From the NCBI RefSeq assembly GCF_017315705.1, contig NZ_JAFLRF010000008.1, positions 62,001-126,000 of the forward strand: a DNA stretch of 64,000 bases. Reading direction: 5' to 3'. The DNA comes from Trinickia mobilis (lineage in GTDB: Bacteria; Pseudomonadota; Gammaproteobacteria; Burkholderiales; Burkholderiaceae). The position numbers and the translations under genes are program-made. The notes under the pieces were generated by a model that saw only the letters and a program-made list of their open reading frames with translations, ran no database searches and had not been told where the DNA came from. Shown piece after piece: positions 47,482-56,173 of this stretch; positions within the stretch are counted from its first letter, which is position 1; every line of letters starts with the position of its first letter.

Positions 47482-48288
47482 TCATTGCCACACGTCGGGC
47501 CGTCCGCCGAGCGCGCTGCACACCTCGATCGCAATCGCGCGCAGCTGTTCTTCCGACAACTGTCCGGAGAGCGCATAGCCCATGTGGTCGCTGACCCAGT
47601 AGAACGTGCGCCGGTTGCCGTCGCGAAAGAGCCTGAACGCCGTCTGGTCGTTCGGAATCGCGGTGACGTAGAGCGTCAGGCGCGCGCCCGCGTTGTTCTG
47701 ATACATGAACTGCGCGGCCGGACTGGCCGCGTCGCCCGGCAAGAGCCGCCCGCCGACGAGCGAGTAGCCGTATTCCTGCAGCGACGGCACCGAAAGCGGA
47801 CGGTTCAATCGCTTAGACAGCCACGCGATCAAATGCTCCTCTTCGGCAGCGGCCACTTCGACCGGGTGCCGCTTCTCCGGCGCATAGACCGCGTAGGCGA
47901 TATCGGCACGCTCGGCGAACGCCATCTGCTGCTGCGGCCACGCAAGCCGCTGCGTCAGCGCACCCGCCAGCACCGCGAGTCCCGCCCCGACCGCCACCCA
48001 GCACGCCGCGATCCCAACCCGCTGCCACCACGGCCTGCGCACGCGCAGCACGAGATACGGCGCACCGGCCCCATGCGCGTCCGACGGCGCCGCGCACAGC
48101 GCGCGCAGCGCCGACTGCTGCGCGCGATAAGCGGCAACGAGGCTCGCGGCGCGCGCGTCCGCGGCAAGCCGTGCGACCGTTTCGAGCCGCTCGGGCTCGG
48201 CCAGCTCGCCGTCGACGAATGCCGAGAACGTGCGCAACTCGGCTTCGGTGAAGCCGGAAGTTACCGCAGGATCGTAGTCGTCGCTCAT
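47482..48288 (-). CDS. Anti-sigma factor
   Basis: This 268-residue protein has an N-terminal cytosolic anti-sigma-like region (FTEAELRTFSAFVDGELAEPERLETVARLAADARAASLVAAYR) and one membrane span (about 98-120: IAACWVAVGAGLAVLAGALT). The periplasmic domain has VYAPEKRHPVEVAAAEEEHLIAWLSKRL. This is the usual layout for the anti-sigma partner of an ECF factor. Its ATG overlaps the sigma gene's stop by four bases (ATGA), giving coupled translation. The signal it senses is unknown. Confidence 0.88.
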   Translation of the reverse strand: MSDDYDPAVTSGFTEAELRTFSAFVDGELAEPERLETVARLAADARAASLVAAYRAQQSALRALCAAPSDAHGAGAPYLVLRVRRPWWQRVGIAACWVAVGAGLAVLAGALTQRLAWPQQQMAFAERADIAYAVYAPEKRHPVEVAAAEEEHLIAWLSKRLNRPLSVPSLQEYGYSLVGGRLLPGDAASPAAQFMYQNNAGARLTLYVTAIPNDQTAFRLFRDGNRRTFYWVSDHMGYALSGQLSEEQLRAIAIEVCSALGGRPDVWQ

Positions 48289-48806
48289 CTCGTGTTTCTC
48301 ACTACTTTTAACGACGCAGCGTGATGCGTCGGACCCTCGGTCAACAGCACGCGCAGGTGCTCGCGTGCGCGCGACAGGCGCGACATCACCGTGCCGATCG
48401 GCACGTTCAGCACCGCCGAGGCCTCCTGATAGCTGAGCTCCTCGACCCCCACCAGCAACAGCACTTCGCGCTGCTCGACGGGCAGCAGGTACAGCGCGCG
48501 CTGCACGTCGCGCAGCACGAGCGCATCGACTTCGCCGCGCGGCGCTTCGAGCGTGCGCCACGGCGCGTGCTCATCGTCGACCGCGATTTCGCGCCGCCCG
48601 CGCAACTGGTCGATATAGAGGTGCCGCAGTATCGTGAGCAGCCAGGCGCGCAGGTTGCTGTCGGGGCGAAACGCGTGCGCGCGGACGAGCGCACGCTCGG
48701 CCGTGTCCTGCACCAAGTCGTCGGCCCAGGCAGGATCGCCCGTCAGTGCGCGCGCGTAGCGGCGCAACTGCGGGAGCCACCCGATGACGTCCGCTTCAAA
48801 GCTCAC
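48285..48806 (-). CDS. ECF RNA polymerase sigma factor
   Basis: This 173-residue sigma70-family ECF factor contains region 2 (LVQDTAERALVRAHAFRPDSNLRAWLLTILRHLYIDQLRGRR) and region 4 (LPVEQREVLLLVGVEELSYQEASAVLNVPIGTVMSRLSRAREHL). It is held by the anti-sigma factor encoded immediately downstream. A 45-residue lipoprotein gene precedes it by 27 bp, so three genes form the operon. Target promoters are unknown. Confidence 0.95.
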   Translation of the reverse strand: MSFEADVIGWLPQLRRYARALTGDPAWADDLVQDTAERALVRAHAFRPDSNLRAWLLTILRHLYIDQLRGRREIAVDDEHAPWRTLEAPRGEVDALVLRDVQRALYLLPVEQREVLLLVGVEELSYQEASAVLNVPIGTVMSRLSRAREHLRVLLTEGPTHHAASLKVVRNTR

Positions 48807-48833
48807 GCAGCGACGGCGCGATGGGCGCCGCCG

Positions 48834-48971
48834 TCAATAGCCGCCGCCGCTGCCGCTGCTGCTCGCGCCGCCGGCGGAATTCGAGTCGCCGTTCGGCGTC
48901 TGGCAGCCGCCCGCAGCAAGCGCGAGCGCGAATACCACGAGAATGGCGGATAGCTTCTGGATCAAGTTCAT
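48834..48971 (-). CDS. 45-residue lipoprotein heading the ECF operon
   Basis: This short gene encodes 45 residues. It begins MNLIQKLSAILVVFALALAA, reaches GGC as a lipobox-like site with Cys near 23, then has a Ser/Gly-rich tail ending SSSGSGGGY. It is small but convincing: AGGAGAGG stands four bases before the ATG, a hairpin element ends 13 nt upstream, and it is 27 bp before the ECF gene. It may be an envelope-stress reporter or target of the sigma factor. Confidence 0.8.
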   Translation of the reverse strand: MNLIQKLSAILVVFALALAAGGCQTPNGDSNSAGGASSSGSGGGY

Positions 48972-48984
48972 GTACCTCTCCTGT

Positions 48985-49098
48985 GTCGACCGGAGTTAGC
49001 GCTTTAGCGCTTACTCCGGTCCCATGCAAAGCGGTCGACCGGAGTTAGCGCTTTAGCGCTTACTCCGGTCCCATGCAACGCTGTCGACCGGAGTTAGC
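48985..49098 (-). repeat. Palindromic 5'-UTR element, tandem copies B, C and a fragment
   Basis: Two full copies (48985-49028 and 49034-49077) and a 16-bp fragment (49083-49098) recur with a period of exactly 49 bp. Each full copy folds into a ~15-bp stem (ACCGGAGT with ACTCCGGT at its base). The copy nearest the lipoprotein gene ends 13 nt before its ATG, immediately ahead of the ribosome site, the same as the copy at 17253. Confidence 0.9.
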
Positions 49099-49402
49099 GG
49101 CCATCGGCGCCCGAATGGCGTCCATGTGACGAATTAACGGGCCGCAAGGCCGCTTTATTCCGCGAACGCGCGCGCTTTTTCTTACCTAAGATTAGGTCTG
49201 AATCGGGCCGGTGTCGCCCCGCCGCGCGGCCGGCGCTGTGCCTTTGGCGCCGCCGCCGATTCCGCGCATGGTTGGCGCGCGTTATAGTGAATGCCGGCCA
49301 GACAAAACACGCGCGCCGCGACCCGGGGTAAAATTCCGGCGAACGCGCGTGCATCGCCCGCACGCACGACTAACTTTCTCGCAGCCCCCCTGCGCCTTCG
49401 CA

Positions 49403-49876
49403 ATGCCCAATCCCGCAGAATCGCATCCGCAAAACGACTTCATGAACGCCGCGCGCAAAGAAAGAAAGCGCGTTGAAATCTATCTCGTGAACGGGATTCG
49501 TCTCACGGGATGCATCGAGTCGTTCGATCAGTATCTGGTGATGCTGCGCACGCCGGTCGGCCTGCAAGGCATCTACAAGCGCGCCATTTCGACGATCCAG
49601 CTCGATACCGGCACGCGGCCCGGTCCGCGCGGCCCGCGCACCGGCGGCGGCCACGGCGAGCGCCATACCTCGCGCGACGGCTTCGGTCCGCGCGAGCCGC
49701 GCGAGCCGCGGGAATCGCGCGATTCCCGCGACATGCAAGGCACGCCGCCCGCAGCGGCAAGTGCGCCCGCGGAGCGCGCGCCGGACGCGCCCGCTTCCGG
49801 GTCCGGCCCGGTCGTCGTCACGCGCCGGCGCCGGCCGTACGGCGCCGCGCCGGGTGGCAACGAGTCCGGCGGATGA
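49403..49876 (+). CDS. hfq2: Hfq2-type RNA chaperone with long C-terminus
   Basis: This 157-residue protein carries an Hfq core at about residues 8-70: [37 protein letters not shown] (Sm1) and [10 protein letters not shown] (Sm2). Canonical Hfq has YKHAIST, so the His is Arg here. A long Gly/Arg/Pro tail follows (about 75-157), disordered and basic near its end. Burkholderia carry a normal short Hfq plus a long Hfq2, and this fits the latter. The start ATG was chosen by alignment. A TATAGT at 49283-49288 is a candidate -10 for the gene; the 49099-49402 gap is otherwise empty. Confidence 0.85.
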   Translation: MPNPAESHPQNDFMNAARKERKRVEIYLVNGIRLTGCIESFDQYLVMLRTPVGLQGIYKRAISTIQLDTGTRPGPRGPRTGGGHGERHTSRDGFGPREPREPRESRDSRDMQGTPPAAASAPAERAPDAPASGSGPVVVTRRRRPYGAAPGGNESGG

Positions 49877-50104
49877 TCAGCCGCCGGGCACGTCGAGCCG
49901 CCGCAGGATCTCCTCGACCCGCTCGCTTTGCTTGAGCGTCAGTTCGAACTGGCGCTGGACCTCGAGCAGCCGCCGGCGCCAATAATCGACGTTCAGCGTG
50001 GGGTTCGTCGGCTGCCGCGTCGCCCAATCCAGATGATTCAGTTCGGCTTCCACCACGTGCTGCGCTTGAACTCTACGGGCGGCGTTCGTTTCTTTCTTTC
50101 CCAT
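49877..50104 (-). CDS. Small coiled-coil protein
   Basis: This 75-residue, highly charged, probably helical protein contains AELNHLDWATRQPTNPTLNVDYWRRRLLEV and ends EEILRRLDVPGG. I recognise no domain. Its stop abuts the hfq2 stop (convergent, no gap). A good ribosome site (GGGAAAGAAA region) is weak, so confidence is moderate. Confidence 0.6.
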   Translation of the reverse strand: MGKKETNAARRVQAQHVVEAELNHLDWATRQPTNPTLNVDYWRRRLLEVQRQFELTLKQSERVEEILRRLDVPGG

Positions 50105-50376
50105 CTCATGTTCGCGTGTTGAGCGGTTATCCCGCTACGCGTCAGTTGAGCAAAATCGGTGCCGCGCGCGGGTCCCGCACTCAAGACGCGCAAGGCGTGC
50201 ACGTTTTGAACGAACGGCCTTCGCTTACGCTTCTGTCCCGAGTCCGCGTCGCCACGCGCGCGTTTTCTTCATCGCCTGTGTGCAGACTTAAACGGCCGAT
50301 CGCCGCGCAATCCGTCGAATCGGCGGGGCCTTTGTGGGCTATGCTGGTTGCTCGCCAGTCCTGCTGGAGCCGCATC

Positions 50377-50535
50377 ATGTCCCCTGCCAAGCCCACCCCG
50401 AAGCCGCCTGATCCGCAACCCGCCGAATCCGCCGATGAGCGTCTCGACGAAGCGCTCGACGAAACCTTTCCGGCAAGCGATCCGATCGCCGTCGATCCCG
50501 CCGAACCGCCCGAAGAAAAAGCCAAACGCCGCTGA
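50377..50535 (+). CDS. 52-residue acidic protein
   Basis: This very small acidic protein has a core DERLDEALDETFPASDPIAV that I know as a recurring short motif in proteobacterial hypothetical proteins; its function is not known. GGAG is seven bases before the ATG. The Pro-rich N-terminus and basic KAKRR tail suggest disorder. It overlaps no other gene and precedes a small membrane-protein gene on the same strand. The 50105-50376 gap upstream shows nothing. Confidence 0.65.
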   Translation: MSPAKPTPKPPDPQPAESADERLDEALDETFPASDPIAVDPAEPPEEKAKRR

Positions 50536-50566
50536 TCCCGCCCGGCCGTCCGGTGCCCTCCCGCGC

Positions 50567-50905
50567 GTGACACCCAAGACCGCTTACGGGTTCGATCCCG
50601 AGCGGGCGCAGTTGAGCCTGCTGGTGTTTGCGGTGGTGGTCGTCGGCATGCAGACGGCGCCCTTGCTGATCGGCGGTCCGGCGCCCTACGTGGTCGGCTG
50701 CGGGTTGTACAAGCGCGCGATCCACGGCTGGCTGCCGCTGTCGCATTGGGTCGGGCTCGGGCTCCGCGCGCTCATCGCCCCGGTCGCGTTCCGTACGGAG
50801 CGGCTGATGACGGGCGCGCTGACCACGCTCGTGATGAGCGTCGTCGCCTGGGAGAGCATGTCGCGCCGGCACGCAGGGCACGCGGGCGGTTTGCGCGCCG
50901 AGTGA
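50567..50905 (+). CDS. Small membrane protein
   Basis: This is a ~112-residue protein with two to three hydrophobic segments (SLLVFAVVVVGMQTAPLLIGG, LPLSHWVGLGLRALIAPVAF, ALTTLVMSVVAWES). No family is recognised. The GTG start is a guess, as no clear ribosome site is visible and the frame is open upstream. Confidence 0.5.
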   Translation: MTPKTAYGFDPERAQLSLLVFAVVVVGMQTAPLLIGGPAPYVVGCGLYKRAIHGWLPLSHWVGLGLRALIAPVAFRTERLMTGALTTLVMSVVAWESMSRRHAGHAGGLRAE

Positions 50906-50918
50906 GCGCCACATGAAA

Positions 50919-50960
50919 CGACGCCACCCCGCCCGGCAAGCGCCGGGCGGGGTGGCGTCG
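50919..50960. terminator. Strong 19-bp hairpin between convergent genes
   Basis: The arms 50919-50937 and 50942-50960 are perfectly complementary (19 bp, very GC-rich) with a four-base loop AAGC. It lies between two convergent genes, so it probably stops or insulates both directions, although there is no clear T-run. Confidence 0.7.
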
Positions 50961-51051
50961 AGTGACGATCAGGCGGCCGGCGAACCGGCGGCCCGCGAAC
51001 CGGCAGCGGACAGCCGGCAGGCGCCGGTGGCGCAGCCCGCGTTCGCGACGC

Positions 51052-51810
51052 TTAGCGCGTGGTGCGCGGCAAGCCGGCGTCGTTCTCGCGTTGCAACTCG
51101 GCCACGGCGCGCTGGGCTTCGCGCAATTGCGCTTGCGCTTGTGCCTTTTGCGCCTGCAGCACGGCGGCTTCGTCGCGCGTTTCCTTCTGATGGTCGTCGA
51201 CCAGCTTCTGCTGCTCGCGCGCGATATTGAGGTCGGCTTGCAGACGGCTCGCGCGATCCTGCGACAGCGCGATCAGGCGGTCGGTGTATGCCTTTTGTGC
51301 CTCGAGCTTGGTGCGGCGGATTTCGACATCCGAAAGCTGCACGCTGCGCCGCGCGAAATCGCCGTAGATCGCTTCGGCACGCCCTTCGTCTTGCGTCTTG
51401 ATCACGCGCCAAAAGGTTTTCTGCTGGAACAGCGCGACGTAATACGTCGTCTCCTTGCCGTAGAACAAGAGGCTCGCGCCGTAGCTGCCGTTGTAGGTCG
51501 TGCGCAGTTCGGCCAGTTCGTTGCCGTGGATCATCTGTTGCAGTTCGGCAACGTTGCCCGTGGCGGATTGCTTCGCTTCGTCGGCGGTCAGGGCCGTCGA
51601 GGCCGGCGCGGCGGCGGCAACGGGTGTCGTCGACGGCAGCGGATCGTTAATGCCCGGCTGCGACGCGACCGCTGCTTCGGCGGCGTTGCCCGACGCGGGC
51701 GGCATCGGTAAGTTACTGTTCGAATTGGTTTGTGCGTGAACTCCCTGGATTCCCCCGATCATGACCAGCGCGGCGAGCGCGGTCCCCCGCAAGTGCGAAA
51801 TATGGATCAT
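51052..51810 (-). CDS. DUF2968 exported protein
   Basis: This 252-residue Burkholderia-type DUF2968 protein has a signal peptide (GTALAALVMIGGIQGVHAQ), an Ala/Pro-rich region, a globular part (ELRTTYNGSYGASLLFYGKETTYYVALFQQKTFWRVIKTQ) and a C-terminal coiled coil (about 150-245) with AREQQKLVDDHQKETRDEAAVLQAQKAQAQA. It is probably periplasmic; its function is unknown. Confidence 0.85.
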   Translation of the reverse strand: MIHISHLRGTALAALVMIGGIQGVHAQTNSNSNLPMPPASGNAAEAAVASQPGINDPLPSTTPVAAAAPASTALTADEAKQSATGNVAELQQMIHGNELAELRTTYNGSYGASLLFYGKETTYYVALFQQKTFWRVIKTQDEGRAEAIYGDFARRSVQLSDVEIRRTKLEAQKAYTDRLIALSQDRASRLQADLNIAREQQKLVDDHQKETRDEAAVLQAQKAQAQAQLREAQRAVAELQRENDAGLPRTTR

Positions 51811-52125
51811 GTAATTTGATTCCTGCGCAGATAGTTCTAATTGTCAAATCAAGCGTCTCATTATTACTCACTTTCACGCGCTTCGGGTTTCTCGTCGAAG
51901 ATTTGGTACTTACGCATTTTTTCCCACAACACCAGCTGAACTGACACCGAATGTGCCCGGCGCTCGCGAAGGGGCTGGACGGGCCTGATTAGAGGTTCCT
52001 CTCGCACGCAGACCGCGTGGCTTCGCGCGTATTCTGCTTGCATTCTTGAAAGACGCTGTCCGCACCGTATCGTGACGACTCGGCGCAAAAACAATCGAAA
52101 GACGACTCACCCAAGGAGGAAGACA

Positions 52126-52614
52126 ATGCGGCGTTTCACGCAACGCGCCCAGGCGCTCGCGCTCAGAACCCTCAAACAGGCCACGCTCGCCGGCGTGCTG
52201 CTGGCAAGCGCCGGGCTCGCGCTGGCTCAGGGAACCGAGACGCCTGTCGGCACCTGGCAAACGATCGACGATCACACCGGCCAGCCGAAAGCGCTCGTGC
52301 AGATCACCGAGGACAGCAACGGCGAACTGAGCGGCAAGGTCATCAAAGGTCTCAGCCCGAACGACAATCCGCAGCGCCGCTGCACCGAGTGCACCGACGC
52401 ACGCAAGGATCAACTGATCCTCGGCATGACGATCATCAACGAGATGAAGAAAGCGGACGACGGCTGGGATGGCGGCACCATCCTCGATCCGGAAAACGGC
52501 AAGGTGTACAAGTGCAAGATGCACGTCGAAGACAACGGCCAGAAGCTCGTCGTGCGCGGATATATCGGGATTTCGCTGCTTGGCCGCTCGCAGACTTGGA
52601 ATCGCGTGCAGTGA
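52126..52614 (+). CDS. DUF2147 exported protein
   Basis: This 162-residue protein has a signal peptide (TLKQATLAGVLLASAGLALAQG) and a DUF2147 domain (PVGTWQTIDDHTGQPKALVQIT, GTILDPENGKVYKCKMHVEDN, LVVRGYIGISLLGRSQTW). Members are envelope proteins of unclear role. The ATG at 52126 has AAGGAGGA. A terminator follows. Confidence 0.9.
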   Translation: MRRFTQRAQALALRTLKQATLAGVLLASAGLALAQGTETPVGTWQTIDDHTGQPKALVQITEDSNGELSGKVIKGLSPNDNPQRRCTECTDARKDQLILGMTIINEMKKADDGWDGGTILDPENGKVYKCKMHVEDNGQKLVVRGYIGISLLGRSQTWNRVQ

Positions 52615-52687
52615 GCGCCTGAGGACGCTTATGGCAAGCGACGCGTTATGCAGCCACCAGGCGCGTGAAAGCTGGGGCACATAGAAG

Positions 52688-52724
52688 AAAGCCGGCCGAC
52701 GTTATCTATCGTCTGGCCGGCTTT
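52688..52724 (+). terminator. Terminator after the DUF2147 gene
   Basis: AAAGCCGGCCGACG (52688-52701) pairs with CGTC-T-GGCCGGCTTT (52710-52724) around a short loop. A-rich flank on the left and T-rich flank on the right make it effective in both directions. Confidence 0.8.
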
Positions 52725-52758
52725 ATTTCACGGATAAACGGCTGGACTCAGCCATACA

Positions 52759-53211
52759 TTACGCCGCGTGCTTGAGCGACACGGCGAATTCCTGCAGCGA
52801 AACCGTTTGTGCCGGGACCGCTCCGGACGCTGGCGCTACCGGGATGGCAGGCACGCCGGCCGAAACTGCGGGCGCCGGTCTTACAACCGTCTTCGCATGC
52901 GAACGCATGCGCGTTTCCATGAAGCTGCACAGCTCTTCACTGGCTGCGCCGTACAACTGCTGGAGCATTTCCTTCAACGTGCCGGACTGGTGCCACGCTT
53001 TGAAGCGGCGATGGCAAGTCTGGTACGACGGGTAGCGGCGCGGCATGGTGGACCAGGTTGCGCCGCTGTACATCACCCGCAGCACGCCGTTCAAAACGGC
53101 CCGCGTGTTGGCGAGAGGACGCCCGCGCAATTCGGCGCGCGGACGCAGTTCCGGCAACAGCGGTGCCACGCGTTGCCATTCTTCATCGGTGATATCGCGA
53201 TAGGGTGTCAT
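52759..53211 (-). CDS. Solitary IS5-type transposase N-terminal-domain protein
   Basis: This 150-residue protein consists of the DUF4096-type N-terminal domain of IS5-family transposases (DITDEEWQRVAPLLP, NGVLRVMYSGATWSTMPRRYPSYQTCHRRFKAW) joined to a novel Pro/Val/Ala-rich tail (PAPAVSAGVPAIPVAPASGAVPAQ). There is no DDE catalytic domain, and no terminal repeats were noticed. AGGAG six to nine bases before the ATG suggests it is expressed. It may be a domesticated DNA-binding protein; this is inference. An upstream ATG at 53238 is possible. Confidence 0.75.
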   Translation of the reverse strand: MTPYRDITDEEWQRVAPLLPELRPRAELRGRPLANTRAVLNGVLRVMYSGATWSTMPRRYPSYQTCHRRFKAWHQSGTLKEMLQQLYGAASEELCSFMETRMRSHAKTVVRPAPAVSAGVPAIPVAPASGAVPAQTVSLQEFAVSLKHAA

Positions 53212-53351
53212 GGTCCTCTCCTTGTTCAGATCCATGACAAAACAATATCGAGGTACCCCTGCACCGAATATCGGACGAATCCGAATTTTGAAATAGCCTA
53301 ATCGCAAAGGCGTCGCAGAAGCAGACAACACCGCTTCCTCTGCCGTTTCCC

Positions 53352-54449
53352 TTAGGTCAACGACGTATCGACGATCCGCCGCGGCGCTTCCAAATACTCC
53401 TTCGATTGCATCTCGACGAGGCGCGACACCGTCCGGCTGAATTCGTTGGCCATCGGCCCTTCGACATACAAATCCTCGGCGGGCACCGCGGCCGACATCA
53501 AGAGCTTTATCTTGTGGTCGTAGAACACATCGACGAGCCACGTAAAGCGCCGCGCCTCGGACGCCATCCGCGGCGACATCTGCGGCACATCCGACAGAAT
53601 TACCGCATGAAAACGAGTCGCGAGCTCCAGATAATCGTTTTGCGAACGCGGGCCGCCGCACAGCGTCGCGAAGTCGAACCAGACGACGCCGTCGGCCTTG
53701 CGCAACGCCTTCAGCTCACGCTTTTCGATGTGCAGGATCGGGCTTTCGTCGGGCACCGCGGCGAGCTGCGCAAACGCGCTGCGCAGCGCCTTGTCGGCGG
53801 CGGCGCCCATTGGCGTGTGATAGACCGACACCTGCGCGAGCGTGCGCTGCCGGTAGTCGATGCCCGCGTCGACATTGATCACGTCGAGCTTCGTCTTGAT
53901 CAGCTCGATCGCCGGCAGCACCCGGTCGCGATGCAGGCCGTCGGGGTAGAGCGTGTCCGGATCGTAGTTGGACGTCATCACGAACTGCACGCCGTTCTCG
54001 AACAGCTTGTCGAGGAGGCGATACAGGATCATCGCGTCCGCGATATCGGAGACGTGAAATTCGTCGAAGCAGATCAAGCGATAGCGCTTCGCGACACGCC
54101 GCGCGAGTTCGTCGAGCGGATCGGCCTGCCCTTTCAGCTCGTCGAGTTCGCGATGCACTTCACGCATGAACTCGTGAAAGTGCAGGCGCGTCTTGCGCGT
54201 GAGCGGCACGACCGCATAGAAGCTGTCCATCAGGAAGCTCTTGCCGCGCCCCACGCCGCCCCACATGTAGATCCCGCGCGGCAGATCCGGATGCATGATC
54301 AGCTTCATTAAGGCGTTCGGGCGGCGCGCCTTGTACGCGACCCACTCGTCGTAGCACCGCTGCAGACGGTCGACGGCCGCGCGCTGCGCCGCATCGGATT
54401 GATATCCCCGCGTCTGCAGTTCTTTTTCGTAGTATTCGGTGACGTTCAT
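53352..54449 (-). CDS. zapE: ZapE-type AFG1 ATPase
   Basis: This 365-residue AFG1-family ATPase has Walker A GGVGRGKSFLMD, Walker B LICFDEFHVSDIADAMIL, sensor-1 FVMTSNYDPD and a C-terminal lid (FTWLVDVFYDHKIKLL). ZapE interacts with FtsZ and affects Z-ring stability. The start ATG at 54449 is directly behind the terminator of the odh cluster, which transcribes toward it. Confidence 0.93.
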   Translation of the reverse strand: MNVTEYYEKELQTRGYQSDAAQRAAVDRLQRCYDEWVAYKARRPNALMKLIMHPDLPRGIYMWGGVGRGKSFLMDSFYAVVPLTRKTRLHFHEFMREVHRELDELKGQADPLDELARRVAKRYRLICFDEFHVSDIADAMILYRLLDKLFENGVQFVMTSNYDPDTLYPDGLHRDRVLPAIELIKTKLDVINVDAGIDYRQRTLAQVSVYHTPMGAAADKALRSAFAQLAAVPDESPILHIEKRELKALRKADGVVWFDFATLCGGPRSQNDYLELATRFHAVILSDVPQMSPRMASEARRFTWLVDVFYDHKIKLLMSAAVPAEDLYVEGPMANEFSRTVSRLVEMQSKEYLEAPRRIVDTSLT

Positions 54450-54458
54450 CTTGACGAT

Positions 54459-54500
54459 AAAAAAACAAAAGGCGGGTGGGGGAAGCCCCCCGCCCGCCTT
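54459..54500 (-). terminator. Terminator of the odh/lpd cluster
   Basis: AAGGCGGGTGGGGG pairs with CCCCCCGCCCGCCTT (54469-54500). On the minus strand a T-rich run follows (complement of 54459-54468). It ends the leftward odhA-odhB-lpd transcript just before zapE. Confidence 0.85.
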
Positions 54501-54631
54501 CGTGGTACTGCAGCCGCGCCTGACTGAAATGACACAACCCCGACGCTCACTTCGTCCCCCTGAGGGGGCGCCTGAGCGCGCTTGGGGCGGCCCGGCGAGC
54601 GCTGAGACGGCCGGCGCGGCCTCTTTACCGG

Positions 54632-56062
54632 TTACATATTGAGCGAGCGTTTGTCGACGGCGAGCGCCGCTTCGCGCATCACTTCGGAGAGCGACGGGTG
54701 CGGATGGCAGATGCGGCCGATGTCTTCCGACGCCGCTTTGAACTCCATCGCCACCACGGCTTCGGCGATCAAGTCCGAGGCGTTCGCCGAGATGATATGC
54801 ACGCCGAGCAGCTCGTCGGTCTTGGCGTCGGCGATCATCTTGACGAAGCCGTCCGACTTCGCGATGCCGAGCGCGCGGCCGTTCGCCATGAACGGGAACT
54901 GGCCCGTCTTGATCTCGCGGCCTTCGGCCTTCAACTGCTGCTCGGTCTTGCCGACCCACGCGATTTCCGGCTCGGTGTAGATCACCCACGGAATGCAGTT
55001 GTAGTCGATGTGCGGCTTCTGGCCGTCGATGATCTCGGCGACCAGCACGCCTTCGTCTTCCGCCTTGTGGGCGAGCATCGGGCCGCGCACCACGTCGCCG
55101 ATCGCGTAGACGTTCGGCACCGCCGTGCGGCAGTGGTCGTCGACGTCGATGAAGCCGCGCTCGTTCGCCTTCAGGCCGATCGCCTCCAGCCCGAGGTTGT
55201 CGGTGTTCGGCACGCGGCCGATCGACACGATCAGGCGGTCGGTTTCGAGCGACTGCACGTTGCCGTCCTTGTCCGTGTAGTCGATCGTCACGTTCTTCGC
55301 GGTCGTCTTCACTGCGCCGATCTGCACGCCGAGGTGAATGTCGAGACCCTGCTTCTTGAACTGCTTCGCGGCTTCCTTCGCGAGCGCTTCGTCACAGGTG
55401 CCGAGGAATGCCGGCAGCGCTTCGAGCACGGTCACGTCGGCGCCGAGGCGGCGCCACACCGAGCCCAGCTCCAGGCCGATCACGCCCGCGCCGATCACGG
55501 CGAGCCTCTGCGGCACGGAGTCGAACGCAAGCGCGCCTTCGTTGTCCGACACGATCTTGTTGTCGACCGGTGCGTTCGGCAGGTGGCGCGCCTTCGAACC
55601 CGTCGCGATGATCACGTTCTTCGCCGTGACGACTTCGGTCTCGCCCTCGCCGCTCACTTCGATCGACACGCCGGCGTCGGTCTTGCCGGTGAACCTGCCG
55701 TGGCCCTTGAGCCACGTGATCTTGTTTTTGCGGAACAGGAACTCGATGCCCTTCGTCATCTTCTCGACGATGCCGTCCTTGCGGGCCATCATCTTCGCGA
55801 TGTCGAGCTTCACGTCCGACACGTTGATGCCGTGGTCGGCGAGGTGGTGCGCCGTGTTCTCGAACTCCTCCGACGACGCGAGCAGCGCCTTCGACGGAAT
55901 GCAGCCCACGTTCAGGCACGTGCCGCCTAGCTTGAGCGTGCCGGCCGGGTTCTTCCATTTTTCGATACATGCGACCGTCTTGCCGAGCTGCGCGGCACGG
56001 ATCGCGGCGACATAGCCGCCCGGGCCGGCGCCGATCACGACGACGTCAAATTCTTTGGACAT
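54632..56062 (-). CDS. lpd: Dihydrolipoyl dehydrogenase (E3)
   Basis: This 476-residue flavoprotein oxidises dihydrolipoyl groups of the 2-oxoglutarate dehydrogenase complex with NAD+. It has FAD motif VVIGAGPGGYVAAIRAAQLG, redox disulfide GGTCLNVGCIPSKALL, NAD motif VIGAGVIGLELGSVWRRLG and the C-terminal HPHPSLSEVM with the catalytic His. The ATG at 56062 follows AAAGGA. It is the third gene of the odhA-odhB-lpd cluster (110 bp after odhB). Confidence 0.96.
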   Translation of the reverse strand: MSKEFDVVVIGAGPGGYVAAIRAAQLGKTVACIEKWKNPAGTLKLGGTCLNVGCIPSKALLASSEEFENTAHHLADHGINVSDVKLDIAKMMARKDGIVEKMTKGIEFLFRKNKITWLKGHGRFTGKTDAGVSIEVSGEGETEVVTAKNVIIATGSKARHLPNAPVDNKIVSDNEGALAFDSVPQRLAVIGAGVIGLELGSVWRRLGADVTVLEALPAFLGTCDEALAKEAAKQFKKQGLDIHLGVQIGAVKTTAKNVTIDYTDKDGNVQSLETDRLIVSIGRVPNTDNLGLEAIGLKANERGFIDVDDHCRTAVPNVYAIGDVVRGPMLAHKAEDEGVLVAEIIDGQKPHIDYNCIPWVIYTEPEIAWVGKTEQQLKAEGREIKTGQFPFMANGRALGIAKSDGFVKMIADAKTDELLGVHIISANASDLIAEAVVAMEFKAASEDIGRICHPHPSLSEVMREAALAVDKRSLNM

Positions 56063-56173
56063 GACAATCCTTTCGATGACGCAACGGCGCACGGCGGGTT
56101 TTCCTACCCTGCCGCGCGGCGCTGCGATTCAAGTCAAACGCAATGCGGAAAGACTGATGCGAAACTGCGGGGA

